A stretch of 64,000 bases of DNA from Streptomyces noursei. Its GTDB lineage: Bacteria; Actinomycetota; Actinomycetes; Streptomycetales; Streptomycetaceae. Location: positions 111,362-175,361 of the forward strand of contig NZ_LWBU01000081.1 in assembly GCF_001646665.1 (NCBI RefSeq), written 5' to 3'. A model generated the notes under the pieces. The model saw only the letters and a program-made list of their open reading frames with translations, was not told the DNA's origin and did no database searches. The number at the start of each line of letters is the position of its first letter. Position 1 is the first letter of the stretch. Below are positions 48,601 through 56,460 of the stretch, in pieces. Position numbers and translations under genes: made by a program.

Positions 48601-48848
48601 TGCGCTGCACGCTGCTGCCGTACGCCTCCCCGGGCGGCGTGGAGGTGGGGACGGCCGTCGCGCAGCAGGAGCTCGCGGCGCTGGAGGACGCCGCCCACCC
48701 GGCGAGGGACCCCCGTCTCGGGGAGGCCATGGCGGCCTGGTCGCTGGTGCTGGAGCGGGGCATCCGTCTGGAGTCCCCGTGGCAGGCCTGGACCCTCGGC
48801 CTGACCCCCGACCGCCACGCCCGGGAGGTCATGGGCGTCCCGGCGTGA
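45627..48848 (+). CDS. STAND/NB-ARC ATPase with TPR repeats
   Basis: 1073 residues. N-terminal helical region with two hydrophobic stretches (about 80-130), then an NB-ARC-type NTPase from about residue 230. Walker A reads [10 protein letters not shown], with Arg in place of the catalytic Lys; Walker B ([10 protein letters not shown]), sensor LVTARE and GLPLAL are intact. The C-terminal half holds about six to eight TPR-like repeats ([37 protein letters not shown]). It is probably a signal-responsive switch that oligomerises. ATG at 45627 after GGAGGGGG. Resembles regulators of the AfsR type without the DNA-binding domain. Confidence 0.85.
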   Translation: MTRMRDSHRAEAERLLARAVEDEVRRSGGRADAGVLLARGRDALDAMAAGAAEEYAAYAAALAEAEAGRVPLARRLDRRAVGAPALVAVVAAVAATGADLALGTSAGTALGAGAVVAVAGAAATVLRATAAHWPAAHRRAGALGQPGGPEQLRLQWLTALEVRGIRPFLDQQRILTAAAAKKPEPRPAPRLRGLDRSAVARRRAALEQSYGHLPEPDAPFAGRRAELERIERWVREARASTETRPVVVVLHGEPGAGRTALAVRATHRLRDLFRGACLVDLRGGAGGDEPPLTTRDALLNLLNRLGAPREQLLPRDRSSAEQQARRLAEVYHQHLTGLPVTVVLDDAQDAAQVRTLIPDRSDGLVLVTAREPLDLGEDVPAWVHHLPVGGLDGADAEELLRSAAEGPRPGPYDAEGTERLRELCGGLPLALRVAGPAAGARPVGEVVGLLAGRDGGPVERALDVCYTTGLDDDQRRLLRRLALAGRASLGAAAAAALLAAGEEEGRQRLRELARAGLLDRVRGDRFRLHDAVRAFAAARLREEEDAEAIAAAHERLIRNYAELADAVIRMVDGKMSTRAGQGARFDGHGFASPDAALRWLDDESAFITAALRGAEGVGRQTVLDLLGALCDYCLLRGDLHRLGELQQLTEAVDQGLLVRSVRWRTGIAARQLGELDTARTTLTSVVSLYQEAHQDAGAALALCSLGITLHHQGNLPEAAVRLREALELQAPPELAADRAWTLHALAAVERDRANIGEALTLLGTALALHRENESLHGEAWAHFQLGQVCLRRGDVPRAEEELRTALELYGRTHDERGEAWALTQLGRARLVAGDHGPAAEQLRTALVRHRDSEDVRGEAWTLYYLGQALEDGGETDEAVRELERARTMFSRMRDVYGLACARHHAGRATRDQRAARTGNLRNSGFARQLLVDARADFRRIGVAHGEGWTCVELAVIDAGNSRAPQALALCDEATALFTSYGDLRGADWSRFLRCTLLPYASPGGVEVGTAVAQQELAALEDAAHPARDPRLGEAMAAWSLVLERGIRLESPWQAWTLGLTPDRHAREVMGVPA

Positions 48849-48855
48849 GCCCGCC

Positions 48856-48905
48856 CGGCACCCGAGCCCGCCTCGCCCTATTCGGCACCCGAGCCCGCCT
48901 CGCCC
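48856..48905. repeat. Tandem 23-bp repeat after the STAND gene
   Basis: Two exact 23-bp copies at 48856-48878 and 48883-48905 (27-bp period), with a decayed third from 48910. The 296-nt gap to the convergent small membrane gene (48849-49144) otherwise holds only GC-rich inverted repeats near 49075-49105, possibly a terminator, and no gene. Confidence 0.6.
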
Positions 48906-49144
48906 CGCCCGGCACCCGGGCCGGCCCGGCGCCCGCCGGGCCCGGAGCACCGCCCGGGACACCGTCGCTCCGGGGCAGGACACCACGGCCCCGGAGCCGT
49001 CCGGGTGCGGGCAGGCCGCGGCTCCACGTCCACCCGCGGTGGTCGTGGAGCCGTCATGGAGCCGTCATGGAGCCGGAGGCCGGCGGGCAGGCCCCGCCGG
49101 CATGGAGCCGGTCGCGGCGTCCGGCCGGCGGGCCCCGCCGCGTC

Positions 49145-49378
49145 CTACCGGGTGCTCTTGCCGGCCTTGGCCTCGGTGCCCGCCGCGGCGGGGGCCTCGG
49201 GGGCCTCCTCGAAGTCGACCTTGCCCATGTGGCGGTTCATCGACTTCATCAGCAGCCACACGCCCACGGCCATGACCGCGAAGACGATGAAACCGAGGAC
49301 GCCGGGGGTCACCTTGTTCTCGTCGAGCTCCTTGGCGGCGAGCGGGACGAGATGGGTCAGTGCCTGGTGTGCGCTCAT
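49145..49378 (-). CDS. Small single-helix membrane protein coupled to mca
   Basis: 77 residues. One strong membrane helix (VLGFIVFAVMAVGVWLLM), then a cytoplasmic tail rich in Glu/Ala/Pro and Lys (EEAPEAPAAAGTEAKAGK). The ATG at 49378 is 1 nt after the mca stop, so the two are co-transcribed and probably coupled. No enzymatic motif; a membrane anchor or small accessory protein is the best guess. It is convergent with the STAND gene. Confidence 0.75.
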   Translation of the reverse strand: MSAHQALTHLVPLAAKELDENKVTPGVLGFIVFAVMAVGVWLLMKSMNRHMGKVDFEEAPEAPAAAGTEAKAGKSTR

Positions 49379-49379
49379 G

Positions 49380-50261
49380 TCAGGCATTGTCGCGGATGCC
49401 CGCGAAGAGGTCGTCCTCGGGGAGGGAGGTGTCCACCACGGACTTGGCCAGCTCGTAGTCCTCCGTGGGCCAGACCTCCTTCTGGATCTCCATCGGCACG
49501 CGGAACCAGCCGCCGTCCGGGTCGATCTGCGTCGCGTGGGCGATCAGCGCCTTGTCGCGGATCTCGAAGAAGTCGGCGCACGGCACGTGCGTGGTCAGCG
49601 TCCGCTCGGCGCGCTCGAACTCCTTCCAGCGCTCCAGCCACTCGCCGTACGGCGACTCCAGGCCGCGCGCGAGCAGTGCCTCGTGCAGCGCGACCGTACG
49701 GGGACGGTTGAAGCCCTGGTTGTAGTAGACCTTCGACGGCTGCCAGACCGGGCCGAACTCCGGCTCCGGGTACTTCTCGGCGTCCGCCGCGCCCTCGAAC
49801 GCCACCATCGTGATCTTGTGGGTCATGATGTGGTCGGGGTGCGGGTAACCGCCGTTCTCGTCGTACGTGGTGATCACCTGCGGGCGGAAGGCCCGGATGG
49901 ACTTCACCAGGCGCCCGGCCGCCTTGTCCACGTCCTCCAGGGCGAAGCAGCCCTGGGGCAGCGGGGGCAGCGGGTCGCCCTCGGGCAGGCCCGAGTCGAC
50001 GAAGCCCAGCCACTCCTGCTTGACGCCGAGGATCTCGCGGGCCTCGTCCATCTCCTTGCGCCGCACCTCGTGGATGTTCTCCTCGATGTACGGGTCGCCC
50101 TGGAGCTTCGGGTTGAGGATGGAACCGCGCTCGCCCCCGGTGCAGGTCACGACCAGCACGTCCACCCCCTCGGACACATACTTGGCCATCGTTGCCGCGC
50201 CCTTGCTCGACTCGTCGTCGGGGTGGGCGTGAACGGCCATCAGTCGCAGCTGCTCAGTCAA
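49380..50261 (-). CDS. mca: Mycothiol S-conjugate amidase
   Basis: 293 residues, LmbE/PIG-L fold. The zinc site is AVHAHPDDE at the N-terminus plus HPDH (GGYPHPDHI) further on; a long mid-loop typical of Mca rather than MshB is present. It cleaves mycothiol-toxin conjugates to a mercapturic acid and glucosaminyl-inositol. The TTG at 50261 is chosen because GAGGA lies upstream and the protein then begins (M)TEQLRLMAVHAHPDDE. A longer frame upstream lacks a site. The sigma-R-type site at 50360-50388 lies about 100 nt upstream. Confidence 0.93.
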   Translation of the reverse strand: MTEQLRLMAVHAHPDDESSKGAATMAKYVSEGVDVLVVTCTGGERGSILNPKLQGDPYIEENIHEVRRKEMDEAREILGVKQEWLGFVDSGLPEGDPLPPLPQGCFALEDVDKAAGRLVKSIRAFRPQVITTYDENGGYPHPDHIMTHKITMVAFEGAADAEKYPEPEFGPVWQPSKVYYNQGFNRPRTVALHEALLARGLESPYGEWLERWKEFERAERTLTTHVPCADFFEIRDKALIAHATQIDPDGGWFRVPMEIQKEVWPTEDYELAKSVVDTSLPEDDLFAGIRDNA

Positions 50262-50359
50262 GACTCGATCCTCATGAATTGTCACGGTGAATAAAGGCCG
50301 TCCCGGAGGGACGTCGATGCGGGGTGGCGGTCGGGCGGCGGGCGGGCGGCTTCTATAGT

Positions 50360-50388
50360 GACGGAATCGGTGGGCGGAAAATTCCGTC
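50360..50388. promoter_or_regulatory. Palindromic sigma-R-type promoter between mca and the DUF4307 gene
   Basis: GACGGAAT (50360-50367) and ATTCCGTC (50381-50388) form a perfect inverted repeat. On both strands this gives GGAAT-N18-GTC, one base off the sigma-R consensus GGAAT-N18-GTT. It could therefore start transcription towards mca (minus) and the DUF4307 gene (plus). Confidence 0.65.
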
Positions 50389-50412
50389 GTCCGGCCGAGG
50401 AGAGGAACGATC

Positions 50413-50814
50413 ATGAGCGCGGTGCGGGAAGGGCTCCCCGAGGGCCGTTACGGCCGCTCGGCGGACGAGCGCGCCGACCGCAAGCTCAAGATCGTCGGCT
50501 CGGTGCTGGGCGTCGCGCTCCTCGCCCTCATCGGCTGGTTCGGGTACGACTACATCACCGGCCAGCGGATCAGCGCCGAGCTGATCAAGTTCGGCGTCAC
50601 GGCCGACGACCGGGTGCAGGTGCACCTGGAGGTGCGCAAGGACCGGGATGCCAAGGGCTCCTGCACCGTGCGCGCCCTGGCGGAGGACGGCGGCGAGGTC
50701 GGCCACAAGGACGTCCGGTTCGACCGGGCCGCCGACCGGATCGACGAGGTCGTCACCGTGCGTACGACGGCCAGGGCGACCAGCGCCCAGCTGCTCGGCT
50801 GCACGTCGGAGTAG
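50413..50814 (+). CDS. DUF4307 membrane protein
   Basis: 133 residues: short cytoplasmic N-terminus, one membrane helix (about 28-48, LKIVGSVLGVALLALIGWFGYDY) and an extracytoplasmic beta-rich domain with two Cys (GSCTVRALAEDGGE and LLGCTSE) that may pair. DUF4307 is actinobacterial and of unknown function. The ATG at 50413 follows GAGGAGAGG. It is divergent from mca and shares the palindromic sigma-R-type element, hinting at a thiol-stress link. Confidence 0.85.
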   Translation: MSAVREGLPEGRYGRSADERADRKLKIVGSVLGVALLALIGWFGYDYITGQRISAELIKFGVTADDRVQVHLEVRKDRDAKGSCTVRALAEDGGEVGHKDVRFDRAADRIDEVVTVRTTARATSAQLLGCTSE

Positions 50815-50918
50815 ACGCGCCACGCAGCGTCCCCGTGTCCCCACCGTGACCTGCGGGGACACAGATTCCGTGGCTTTCGTCCTCCCCCTTCCCCGCCGAA
50901 ATTGTTAGGCTCGTGGTT

Positions 50919-50958
50919 TCGCCCATCCAGGAAGGCACAATCCTTCTGGGTAGGGCGA
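50919..50958 (+). promoter_or_regulatory. Imperfect hairpin in the greA leader
   Basis: TCGCCC/GGGCGA outer arms and CCAGGAAGG/CCTTCTGG inner arms form a 40-nt imperfect inverted repeat 34 nt before the greA GTG, followed by a T-containing stretch. It could be an attenuator or an operator. Confidence 0.5.
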
Positions 50959-50992
50959 TGCTTTGTATTCCCAGTACCGACGAGGAGCACCT

Positions 50993-51490
50993 GTGACCCA
51001 GACCAGCGAAAACGTCACCTGGCTCACCCAGGAGGCGTACAACCAGCTCAGGGCCGAGCTGGAGTACCTGTCTGGTCCCGCGCGAACCGAGATCGCCGCC
51101 AAGATCGCGGCTGCGCGCGAGGAGGGCGACCTGCGCGAGAACGGCGGGTACCACGCGGCCAAGGAGGAGCAGGGCAAGCAGGAGCTGCGCGTCCGCCAGC
51201 TGACCCAGCTCCTGGAGCACGCGAAGGTGGGCGAGGCTCCCGCGGAGAGCGGTGTCGTGGCGCCCGGCATGGTGGTCACGATCGCGTTCGACGGTGACGA
51301 GGACGACACGCTGAGCTTCCTGCTCGCCTCCCGCGAGTACGCGAGCTCCGACATCGAGACGTACTCCCCGCAGTCGCCGCTCGGCTCGGGCGTCAACGGC
51401 AAGAAGGTCGGCGAGGACGCGCAGTACGAGCTGCCGAACGGCAAGAAGGCGTCGGTGACGATCCTCGACGCGAAGCCGTACTCCGGCTGA
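50993..51490 (+). CDS. greA: Transcription elongation factor GreA
   Basis: 165 residues. N-terminal coiled coil with the tip acidic pair in AAREEGDLRENGGYH (the residues that enter the polymerase channel) and a C-terminal FKBP-like domain (QSPLGSGVNGKKVGE, SVTILDAKPY). It rescues back-tracked RNA polymerase. The GTG at 50993 has GAGGAG 6 nt upstream. A strong hairpin terminator follows the gene. Confidence 0.95.
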   Translation: MTQTSENVTWLTQEAYNQLRAELEYLSGPARTEIAAKIAAAREEGDLRENGGYHAAKEEQGKQELRVRQLTQLLEHAKVGEAPAESGVVAPGMVVTIAFDGDEDDTLSFLLASREYASSDIETYSPQSPLGSGVNGKKVGEDAQYELPNGKKASVTILDAKPYSG

Positions 51491-51524
51491 CACGACGGCC
51501 GACGGCCGACGAACGACGACGACG

Positions 51525-51563
51525 GAGGGCCGGGTCCGCGCGGGATGCGCGGGCCCGGCCCTC
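51525..51563 (+). terminator. Hairpin after greA
   Basis: A 17-bp stem with one G-T pair (GAGGGCCGGGTCCGCGC against GCGCGGGCCCGGCCCTC) and a GGGAT loop, 35 nt past the greA stop. Confidence 0.8.
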
Positions 51564-51666
51564 GGCGTACGGCGGCACGCCCGTCGGCGGACGCGACCCG
51601 GGTCGTGTCCGCGAAGTCCTGCCTCGCCCGCCCTCCGGGCGGACGCCGACACCGTGCGGACACTCC

Positions 51667-52518
51667 CTAGGAAGCCGAGCGGTACTTGCGGACCGCCAGC
51701 GTGCGGAACAGCGCGATGATCAGCAGTGACCAGATGATCGACGCCCACACCGAGTGCTGCATGGGCCATGCGCTGGAGTTCGAGACGCCCGGGTTGCCGA
51801 ACAGTTCGCGGCAGGCCTGCACGGTGGCGCTGAAGGGGTTCCACTCGGCGACGTGCCGCAGCCAGGGCGTCATCTGGGACGAGTCCACGAACGCGTTCGA
51901 GACGAACGTGACCGGGAAGAGCCAGATGAGCCCGCCGGAGGTGGCCGCCTCGGGCGTGCGCACGGACAGGCCGATCAGCGCGCCGATCCAGGAGAAGGCG
52001 TAGCCGAGCAGGAGCAGCAGCGCGAACGCGCCGAGCGCCTTGGGCACGCCCTCGTGGATGCGCCAGCCGACGAGCAGCGCGACGACCGCGAGGACCACGA
52101 CGGTCAGCGCCGTCTGGACGAGGTCGGCGAGCGTACGGCCGGTGAGGACCGCCCCGCGGGCCATGGGCAGGGACCGGAACCGGTCGATGAGGCCCTTGTG
52201 CATGTCGTCCGCGATGCCGGCGCCCGCCCCCGCGGTGGCGAAGGTGACGGTCTGGGCGAAGATGCCCGCCATCAGGAAGTTGCGGTAGACGTCCGCGTCG
52301 GTGGTGCCCCCGATGGTCATCGAGCCGCCGAAGACGTAGCTGAACAGCACCACGAACATGATTGGCTGAATGAGGCCAAAAATGATCATTTCGGGAATCC
52401 GGGACATGCGGATCAGGTTCCGCCGGGCGACCACGAGGGAGTCGGCGACCGACTGGACGACGCCCCCGCGCGGCCGGGGGGCGGCGAGCCGGGGAGTGGT
52501 GTCGGAAACGGCGCTCAT
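51667..52518 (-). CDS. ABC-2 type permease (DrrB-like)
   Basis: 283 residues with six membrane helices, in the DrrB/ABC-2 family (LIQPIMFVVLFSYVFGGSM, the GLIDRFRSLPMARGAVL loop). With the ATP-binding protein encoded just upstream it should form an exporter, perhaps for a hydrophobic drug or lipid. The ATG at 52518 overlaps the ATPase gene stop by 4 nt. Confidence 0.9.
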   Translation of the reverse strand: MSAVSDTTPRLAAPRPRGGVVQSVADSLVVARRNLIRMSRIPEMIIFGLIQPIMFVVLFSYVFGGSMTIGGTTDADVYRNFLMAGIFAQTVTFATAGAGAGIADDMHKGLIDRFRSLPMARGAVLTGRTLADLVQTALTVVVLAVVALLVGWRIHEGVPKALGAFALLLLLGYAFSWIGALIGLSVRTPEAATSGGLIWLFPVTFVSNAFVDSSQMTPWLRHVAEWNPFSATVQACRELFGNPGVSNSSAWPMQHSVWASIIWSLLIIALFRTLAVRKYRSAS

Positions 52519-53534
52519 TTCACGGCCTCCTTCGGTCCCTGGCCGCGATCGCCGCCGCCCGCGGCGGCGGAGTCGCCGTCGCCCTCCTCGGCCAGCTCCG
52601 CGGTGTGGCCGGTCAGCGAGATGAACACGTCGTCGAGCGTGGGGCGGCGCAGGCCGATGTCGTCGATCTCCACGCCCCGGGAGTCCAGCTCGCGGATGAC
52701 CTCGGCGAGCAGCTTGGCGCCGCCAGCGACCGGGACGGTGAGCTTGCGGGTGTGCGTCTCGACGGCGACCTCGCCCTTGCCGAAACCGGCGAGGACGGCT
52801 CGCGCCGGGTCGATCATGTCGGGCCGGTGGACGACGACCTCGACGCGCTCACCGCCGGTGCGCAGCTTGAGCTGGTCGGAGGTGCCGCGGGCGATGACCT
52901 TGCCGTGGTCGACGACGCAGATGTCGTGCGCCAGGTGATCGGCCTCCTCCAGGTACTGCGTGGTCAGCAGCAGAGTGGTGCCGCCGGCGACCAGTTCCTG
53001 GATGACGTCCCACAACTGCTGCCGGTTGCGGGGGTCGAGGCCGGTGGTGGGTTCGTCCATGAACATCACGGGCGGCGACACCACGAGCGCGGCGGCGAGG
53101 TCGAGACGGCGGCGCATGCCACCGGAGTAGGTCTTGGCGGGGCGGTCGGCGGCGTCGGCGAGGTGGAACCGCTCCAGCAGCTCCCCCGCCCGCGCCTTCG
53201 CCGCCCTGCTCGACATCTGGTAGAGCTGGCCGACCATGTGCAGGTTCTCGCGGCCGGTGAGGTACTCGTCGACGGCGGCGAACTGTCCGGAGAGCCCGAT
53301 CGACCGGCGGACCTCGTTGGGGTGCTTGAGGACGTCCACGCCCGCGACGACCGCCCTGCCGCTGTCGGGCCTGAGCAACGTGGTGAGCACGCGTACGGCG
53401 GTGGTCTTGCCCGCACCGTTGGGGCCGAGCAGCCCCAGGACCGTCCCCTCGGGGACGTCGAGGTCCACGCCGTCCAGAGCCCGTACGTCGCCGAAGGTCT
53501 TCACCAGACCCTCGGCGTGAATTGCGCCTGGCAT
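52515..53534 (-). CDS. ABC exporter ATP-binding protein (DrrA-like)
   Basis: 339 residues. Walker A GPNGAGKTT, signature YSGGMRRRLDLA, Walker B VMFMDEPTTGLD and the H-loop region are intact. The C-terminal extension (about 235-310) resembles DUF4162, found in DrrA-type drug exporters. ATG at 53534. The upstream 195 nt are GC-rich without a clear operator. A daunorubicin-type export role is a family analogy only. Confidence 0.92.
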   Translation of the reverse strand: MPGAIHAEGLVKTFGDVRALDGVDLDVPEGTVLGLLGPNGAGKTTAVRVLTTLLRPDSGRAVVAGVDVLKHPNEVRRSIGLSGQFAAVDEYLTGRENLHMVGQLYQMSSRAAKARAGELLERFHLADAADRPAKTYSGGMRRRLDLAAALVVSPPVMFMDEPTTGLDPRNRQQLWDVIQELVAGGTTLLLTTQYLEEADHLAHDICVVDHGKVIARGTSDQLKLRTGGERVEVVVHRPDMIDPARAVLAGFGKGEVAVETHTRKLTVPVAGGAKLLAEVIRELDSRGVEIDDIGLRRPTLDDVFISLTGHTAELAEEGDGDSAAAGGGDRGQGPKEAVK

Positions 53535-53729
53535 GTGGGTTCTCCCGTTGATGGGGTGAATCGCTACCCGCAGCCTAGGGACACCCGGCGCGGCGCGCCC
53601 GGCATTTATGTGACTGGCGCCACATGTCTCACGGGCCCGGCCCGCCCGCGCGCCCGGACCGCCCGCCCGCGCCCGGACGGCGCCGGGACGCCCGGGCCGT
53701 GCCGGGACGGGACCGCCGCCCGCCCGCGC

Positions 53730-54959
53730 TCAGGGCATCACCGTGTAGCCGGCGTCCCCGAGGGCGGCGGCCACCTCGGCGCAGTGCTCGGGGCCCTTCG
53801 TCTCCAGGTGCAGCTCCACCTCCACCTCCGTGAGGCCCAGCCGCGGGTCCGTGCGGACGTGGCCGACGTCCAGCACGTTGGCGTCCACCACCGACAGGAC
53901 GCCCAGCAGCGTCGCCAGGGCGCCCGGCCGGTCGGTCAGTCGGAGCCGCAGGCTCAGGTAGCGGCCGGCCGCCGCCATGCCGTGCCGCAGGATCCGCTGC
54001 ATCAGCAGCGGGTCCACGTTCCCGCCCGACAGCACCGCCACCACCGGCCCGTCGAACGTCTCCGGAGCGTCCAGCAGCGCCGCCACCGGGCTCGCCCCGG
54101 CCGGCTCCACCACCAGCTTGGCCCGCTCCAGGCACAGCAGCAGCGCCGCCGAGAGCTGGTCCTCCGTGACGGTGCGCACCTCGTCGACCAGCTCCCGGAC
54201 GATCGCGAACGGCACGTCGCCGGGCCGCCCCACGTGGATGCCGTCGGCCATGGTCGGCGCGGTGTCGATACCGAGCGGGTGGCCGGCCGCCAGCGAGGGC
54301 GGGTACGCGGCCGCGGCCCGCGCCTGCACGCCGATCACCTTCACGTCCGGCCGCAGCGCCTTGACCGCCACCGCGATGCCGGCGGCCAGCCCGCCGCCGC
54401 CGACGCCCACCACGATCGTCCGCACCTCGGGGCACTGCTCCAGGATCTCCAGCCCCACCGTGCCCTGGCCCGCGATGACGTCCCGGTGGTCGAAGGGGTG
54501 GATGAAGACCGCGCCGGTGTCGTGGGCGTACTCCTGCGCCGCCGCCAGCGTCTCGTCGACCACGTGCCCGTGCAGCCGCACGTCCGCCCCGTACTCCCGC
54601 GTCGCCGCCACCTTCGGCAGCGGCGCCCCCACCGGCATGAAGACCGTGGACTTCACGCCCTGGAGCGACGAGGCCAGGGCGACGCCCTGCGCGTGGTTGC
54701 CGGCCGACGCCGCGACGACCCCCGCCGCCCGCTCCTCCGGCCGCAGCCCGGAGATCCGCACGTACGCGCCCCTCAGCTTGAACGACCCGGTCCGCTGGAG
54801 GTTCTCGCACTTGAAGTGCACCGGGGCGCCCACCAGCCGCGACAGGTACCGGCTGCCCTCCATCGGGGTCACTCTGGCGACACCCGAGAGCATCTTCTGC
54901 GCCCCCCGGACGTCGTCGAGGATCAGAGGGTGTGAGGGGTATGGCGTACCGAAGCTCAT
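53730..54959 (-). CDS. ilvA: Threonine ammonia-lyase (threonine dehydratase) with ACT domain
   Basis: 409 residues. PLP Lys in TGSFKLRGAYVR, the Gly-rich phosphate loop VGVGGGGLAAG, and a C-terminal ACT domain (about 330-409, LRLTDRPGALATLLGVL). It converts threonine to 2-oxobutyrate for isoleucine synthesis; a single ACT domain also fits the catabolic-type enzyme. ATG at 54959. It is divergent from a MarR gene across 114 nt. Confidence 0.92.
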   Translation of the reverse strand: MSFGTPYPSHPLILDDVRGAQKMLSGVARVTPMEGSRYLSRLVGAPVHFKCENLQRTGSFKLRGAYVRISGLRPEERAAGVVAASAGNHAQGVALASSLQGVKSTVFMPVGAPLPKVAATREYGADVRLHGHVVDETLAAAQEYAHDTGAVFIHPFDHRDVIAGQGTVGLEILEQCPEVRTIVVGVGGGGLAAGIAVAVKALRPDVKVIGVQARAAAAYPPSLAAGHPLGIDTAPTMADGIHVGRPGDVPFAIVRELVDEVRTVTEDQLSAALLLCLERAKLVVEPAGASPVAALLDAPETFDGPVVAVLSGGNVDPLLMQRILRHGMAAAGRYLSLRLRLTDRPGALATLLGVLSVVDANVLDVGHVRTDPRLGLTEVEVELHLETKGPEHCAEVAAALGDAGYTVMP

Positions 54960-55073
54960 GACGCCAAGTCTCGCAGCTCATCACGTTTGCGCAGCGCTGG
55001 TACCAAGGCGCGCGGGTCCGCGTACTCTGTCCCCCACCAACCGACCACCACCGCACGAGAGAGCCCCGCAGCC

Positions 55074-55598
55074 ATGCCCACATCTCAGGACATGACGACT
55101 GATCTCGACCACGGTCTCCTCGATGCCCTCCAGCACCAGGTCGCCGTTTTCGCCCGCCGGGCCGAGCAGACCCGCCTCGGCGGCACCGGCCAGCTCCGCA
55201 ACTCGATGGACCGCGCCGCCTACCTGCTCCTCAACCGCCTCGACCAGGAAGGCCCGATGGGCGTCAAGGCGCTGGCGGCGGGGATGGGCATCGACTCGTC
55301 CACCGTCACCCGCCAGGTCGCGCCGCTGGTCGACACCGGCCTGGTGAAGCGGACCTCGCACCCGGAGGACGGCCGCGCCGTCGTGCTCCAGCTGTCGCCG
55401 CGCGGCCAGGCCCGCCTGGAGGAGGTCCGCTCCTCGCGGCGCGAGCTGATGGCGCAGGTGACGGACGGCTGGACCGAGGCGGAGCGCGAGTCGTTCTGCA
55501 CCCTGCTCACCCGGTTCAACTCCGCCCTCTCCGCCCGGCAGGCGGGCCTGCCACCCGTCGAGCGGGAGTCCGAGACGGAGACGACCCCGGCCGGCTGA
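55074..55598 (+). CDS. MarR family transcriptional regulator
   Basis: 174 residues. Winged HTH (about 60-110: GPMGVKALAAGMGIDSS, TVTRQVAPLVDTGLVKR, the wing SHPEDGRAV), flanked by dimerisation helices. The target is probably in the 114-nt region shared with ilvA, though I see no clear palindrome. ATG at 55074 has only a weak GAGAG site; an ATG 6 codons later is possible. Confidence 0.88.
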   Translation: MPTSQDMTTDLDHGLLDALQHQVAVFARRAEQTRLGGTGQLRNSMDRAAYLLLNRLDQEGPMGVKALAAGMGIDSSTVTRQVAPLVDTGLVKRTSHPEDGRAVVLQLSPRGQARLEEVRSSRRELMAQVTDGWTEAERESFCTLLTRFNSALSARQAGLPPVERESETETTPAG

Positions 55599-55687
55599 CC
55601 GCCCCGGCCGCCCCCGCGCCCCGTCGCGCGCACGCGACCCGCTCCGGCCTCTTGACCGGGACCGGGCCCCTGGCCTGATATGAGCAG

Positions 55688-56185
55688 GTGCGAGAGCAGC
55701 GGCGGCACCGGGCCACGGCGCGGCTCCCCGGCGCCCGGGAGCGGGACTTCGAGGCGTACGTCGCGGGCGCGGCGGGCAGGCTGCTGCACGCCGCCACGCT
55801 CCTGACGACCGAGCACCCCGGCCGCGCCCCGCGCGCCCAGGCACTGCTGACCGCCGCGCTGGGGGCCACGTACGCGCGCTGGGGCCGGCTGCGCGGAGAG
55901 GATCCGTACGACCTCACCCGCCGCGAGCTCGCCACCCGGTTCGCCCGCGCCGCCTGGCGCTTCCACCGCCCCCGCGGCGGCGTCCTGTCCCCCCTGACCC
56001 CGCCGGAACGGCTGGTCGTCGTGCTGCGGCTGTACGAGGGTGTCGCCGAGGAGCAGGCGGCGGCGCTGCTCGGGCTGCCCGTGGAACGCGTCCGGGCGAC
56101 CTGTACGCGCTCGGTGGCCGTGCTGCGGCGGACCCCGGTCGCGCGGGACGCCGCGAGGGCGACCGGGAAGGCGGGGGCGCCATGA
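55688..56185 (+). CDS. Degenerate ECF/SigE-like sigma factor
   Basis: 165 residues. The C-terminal region 4 is recognisable (LTPPERLVVVLRLYEGVAEEQAAALLGLP, RVRATCTRSVAVLRR). The N-terminal half aligns in pattern with SigE-family region 2 (DFEAYVAGAAGRLLHAATLL, ALGATYARW), but the acidic DxVQE-type core is replaced by a basic/Ala stretch. It may bind polymerase weakly or act as a DNA-binding regulator. GTG at 55688; ATGA overlap with the small membrane gene. Confidence 0.6.
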   Translation: MREQRRHRATARLPGARERDFEAYVAGAAGRLLHAATLLTTEHPGRAPRAQALLTAALGATYARWGRLRGEDPYDLTRRELATRFARAAWRFHRPRGGVLSPLTPPERLVVVLRLYEGVAEEQAAALLGLPVERVRATCTRSVAVLRRTPVARDAARATGKAGAP

Positions 56186-56436
56186 GCGACCACGACCGCA
56201 AGGAGGACGAGGTGCGGCGCATGCTGGACGCGCCGCCGCGCGGCCAGGTGCCGCCGGACCTGCTGCCCCGGGTCCTCGACCGCGGCACGCGCGCCCTGCG
56301 CCGGGCCCGGGTGCTGCGCCGGCTGCTGTGGGTGCTGCTCACGGCGGCGGCGATCGCCTTCACGGTGTGGGCGTCGGCCGCCGAGCCGTGGCGGCCGCCA
56401 CCCGCGGGGGTCACGCCACCGTTCCAGGGCTGGTGA
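56182..56436 (+). CDS. Small membrane protein, possible anti-sigma partner
   Basis: 84 residues. A cytoplasmic N-terminus rich in Arg/Pro (PPDLLPRVLDRGTRALRRAR), one membrane helix (LLWVLLTAAAIAFTVWAS) and a short Pro-rich tail. The overlap (ATGA) with the sigma-like gene and the size suggest a membrane-bound partner, like small anti-sigma factors, though no zinc motif is present. Inferred from context. Confidence 0.7.
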   Translation: MSDHDRKEDEVRRMLDAPPRGQVPPDLLPRVLDRGTRALRRARVLRRLLWVLLTAAAIAFTVWASAAEPWRPPPAGVTPPFQGW

Positions 56437-56460
56437 CGTGACCGTCCGCGACCGGTGGGC

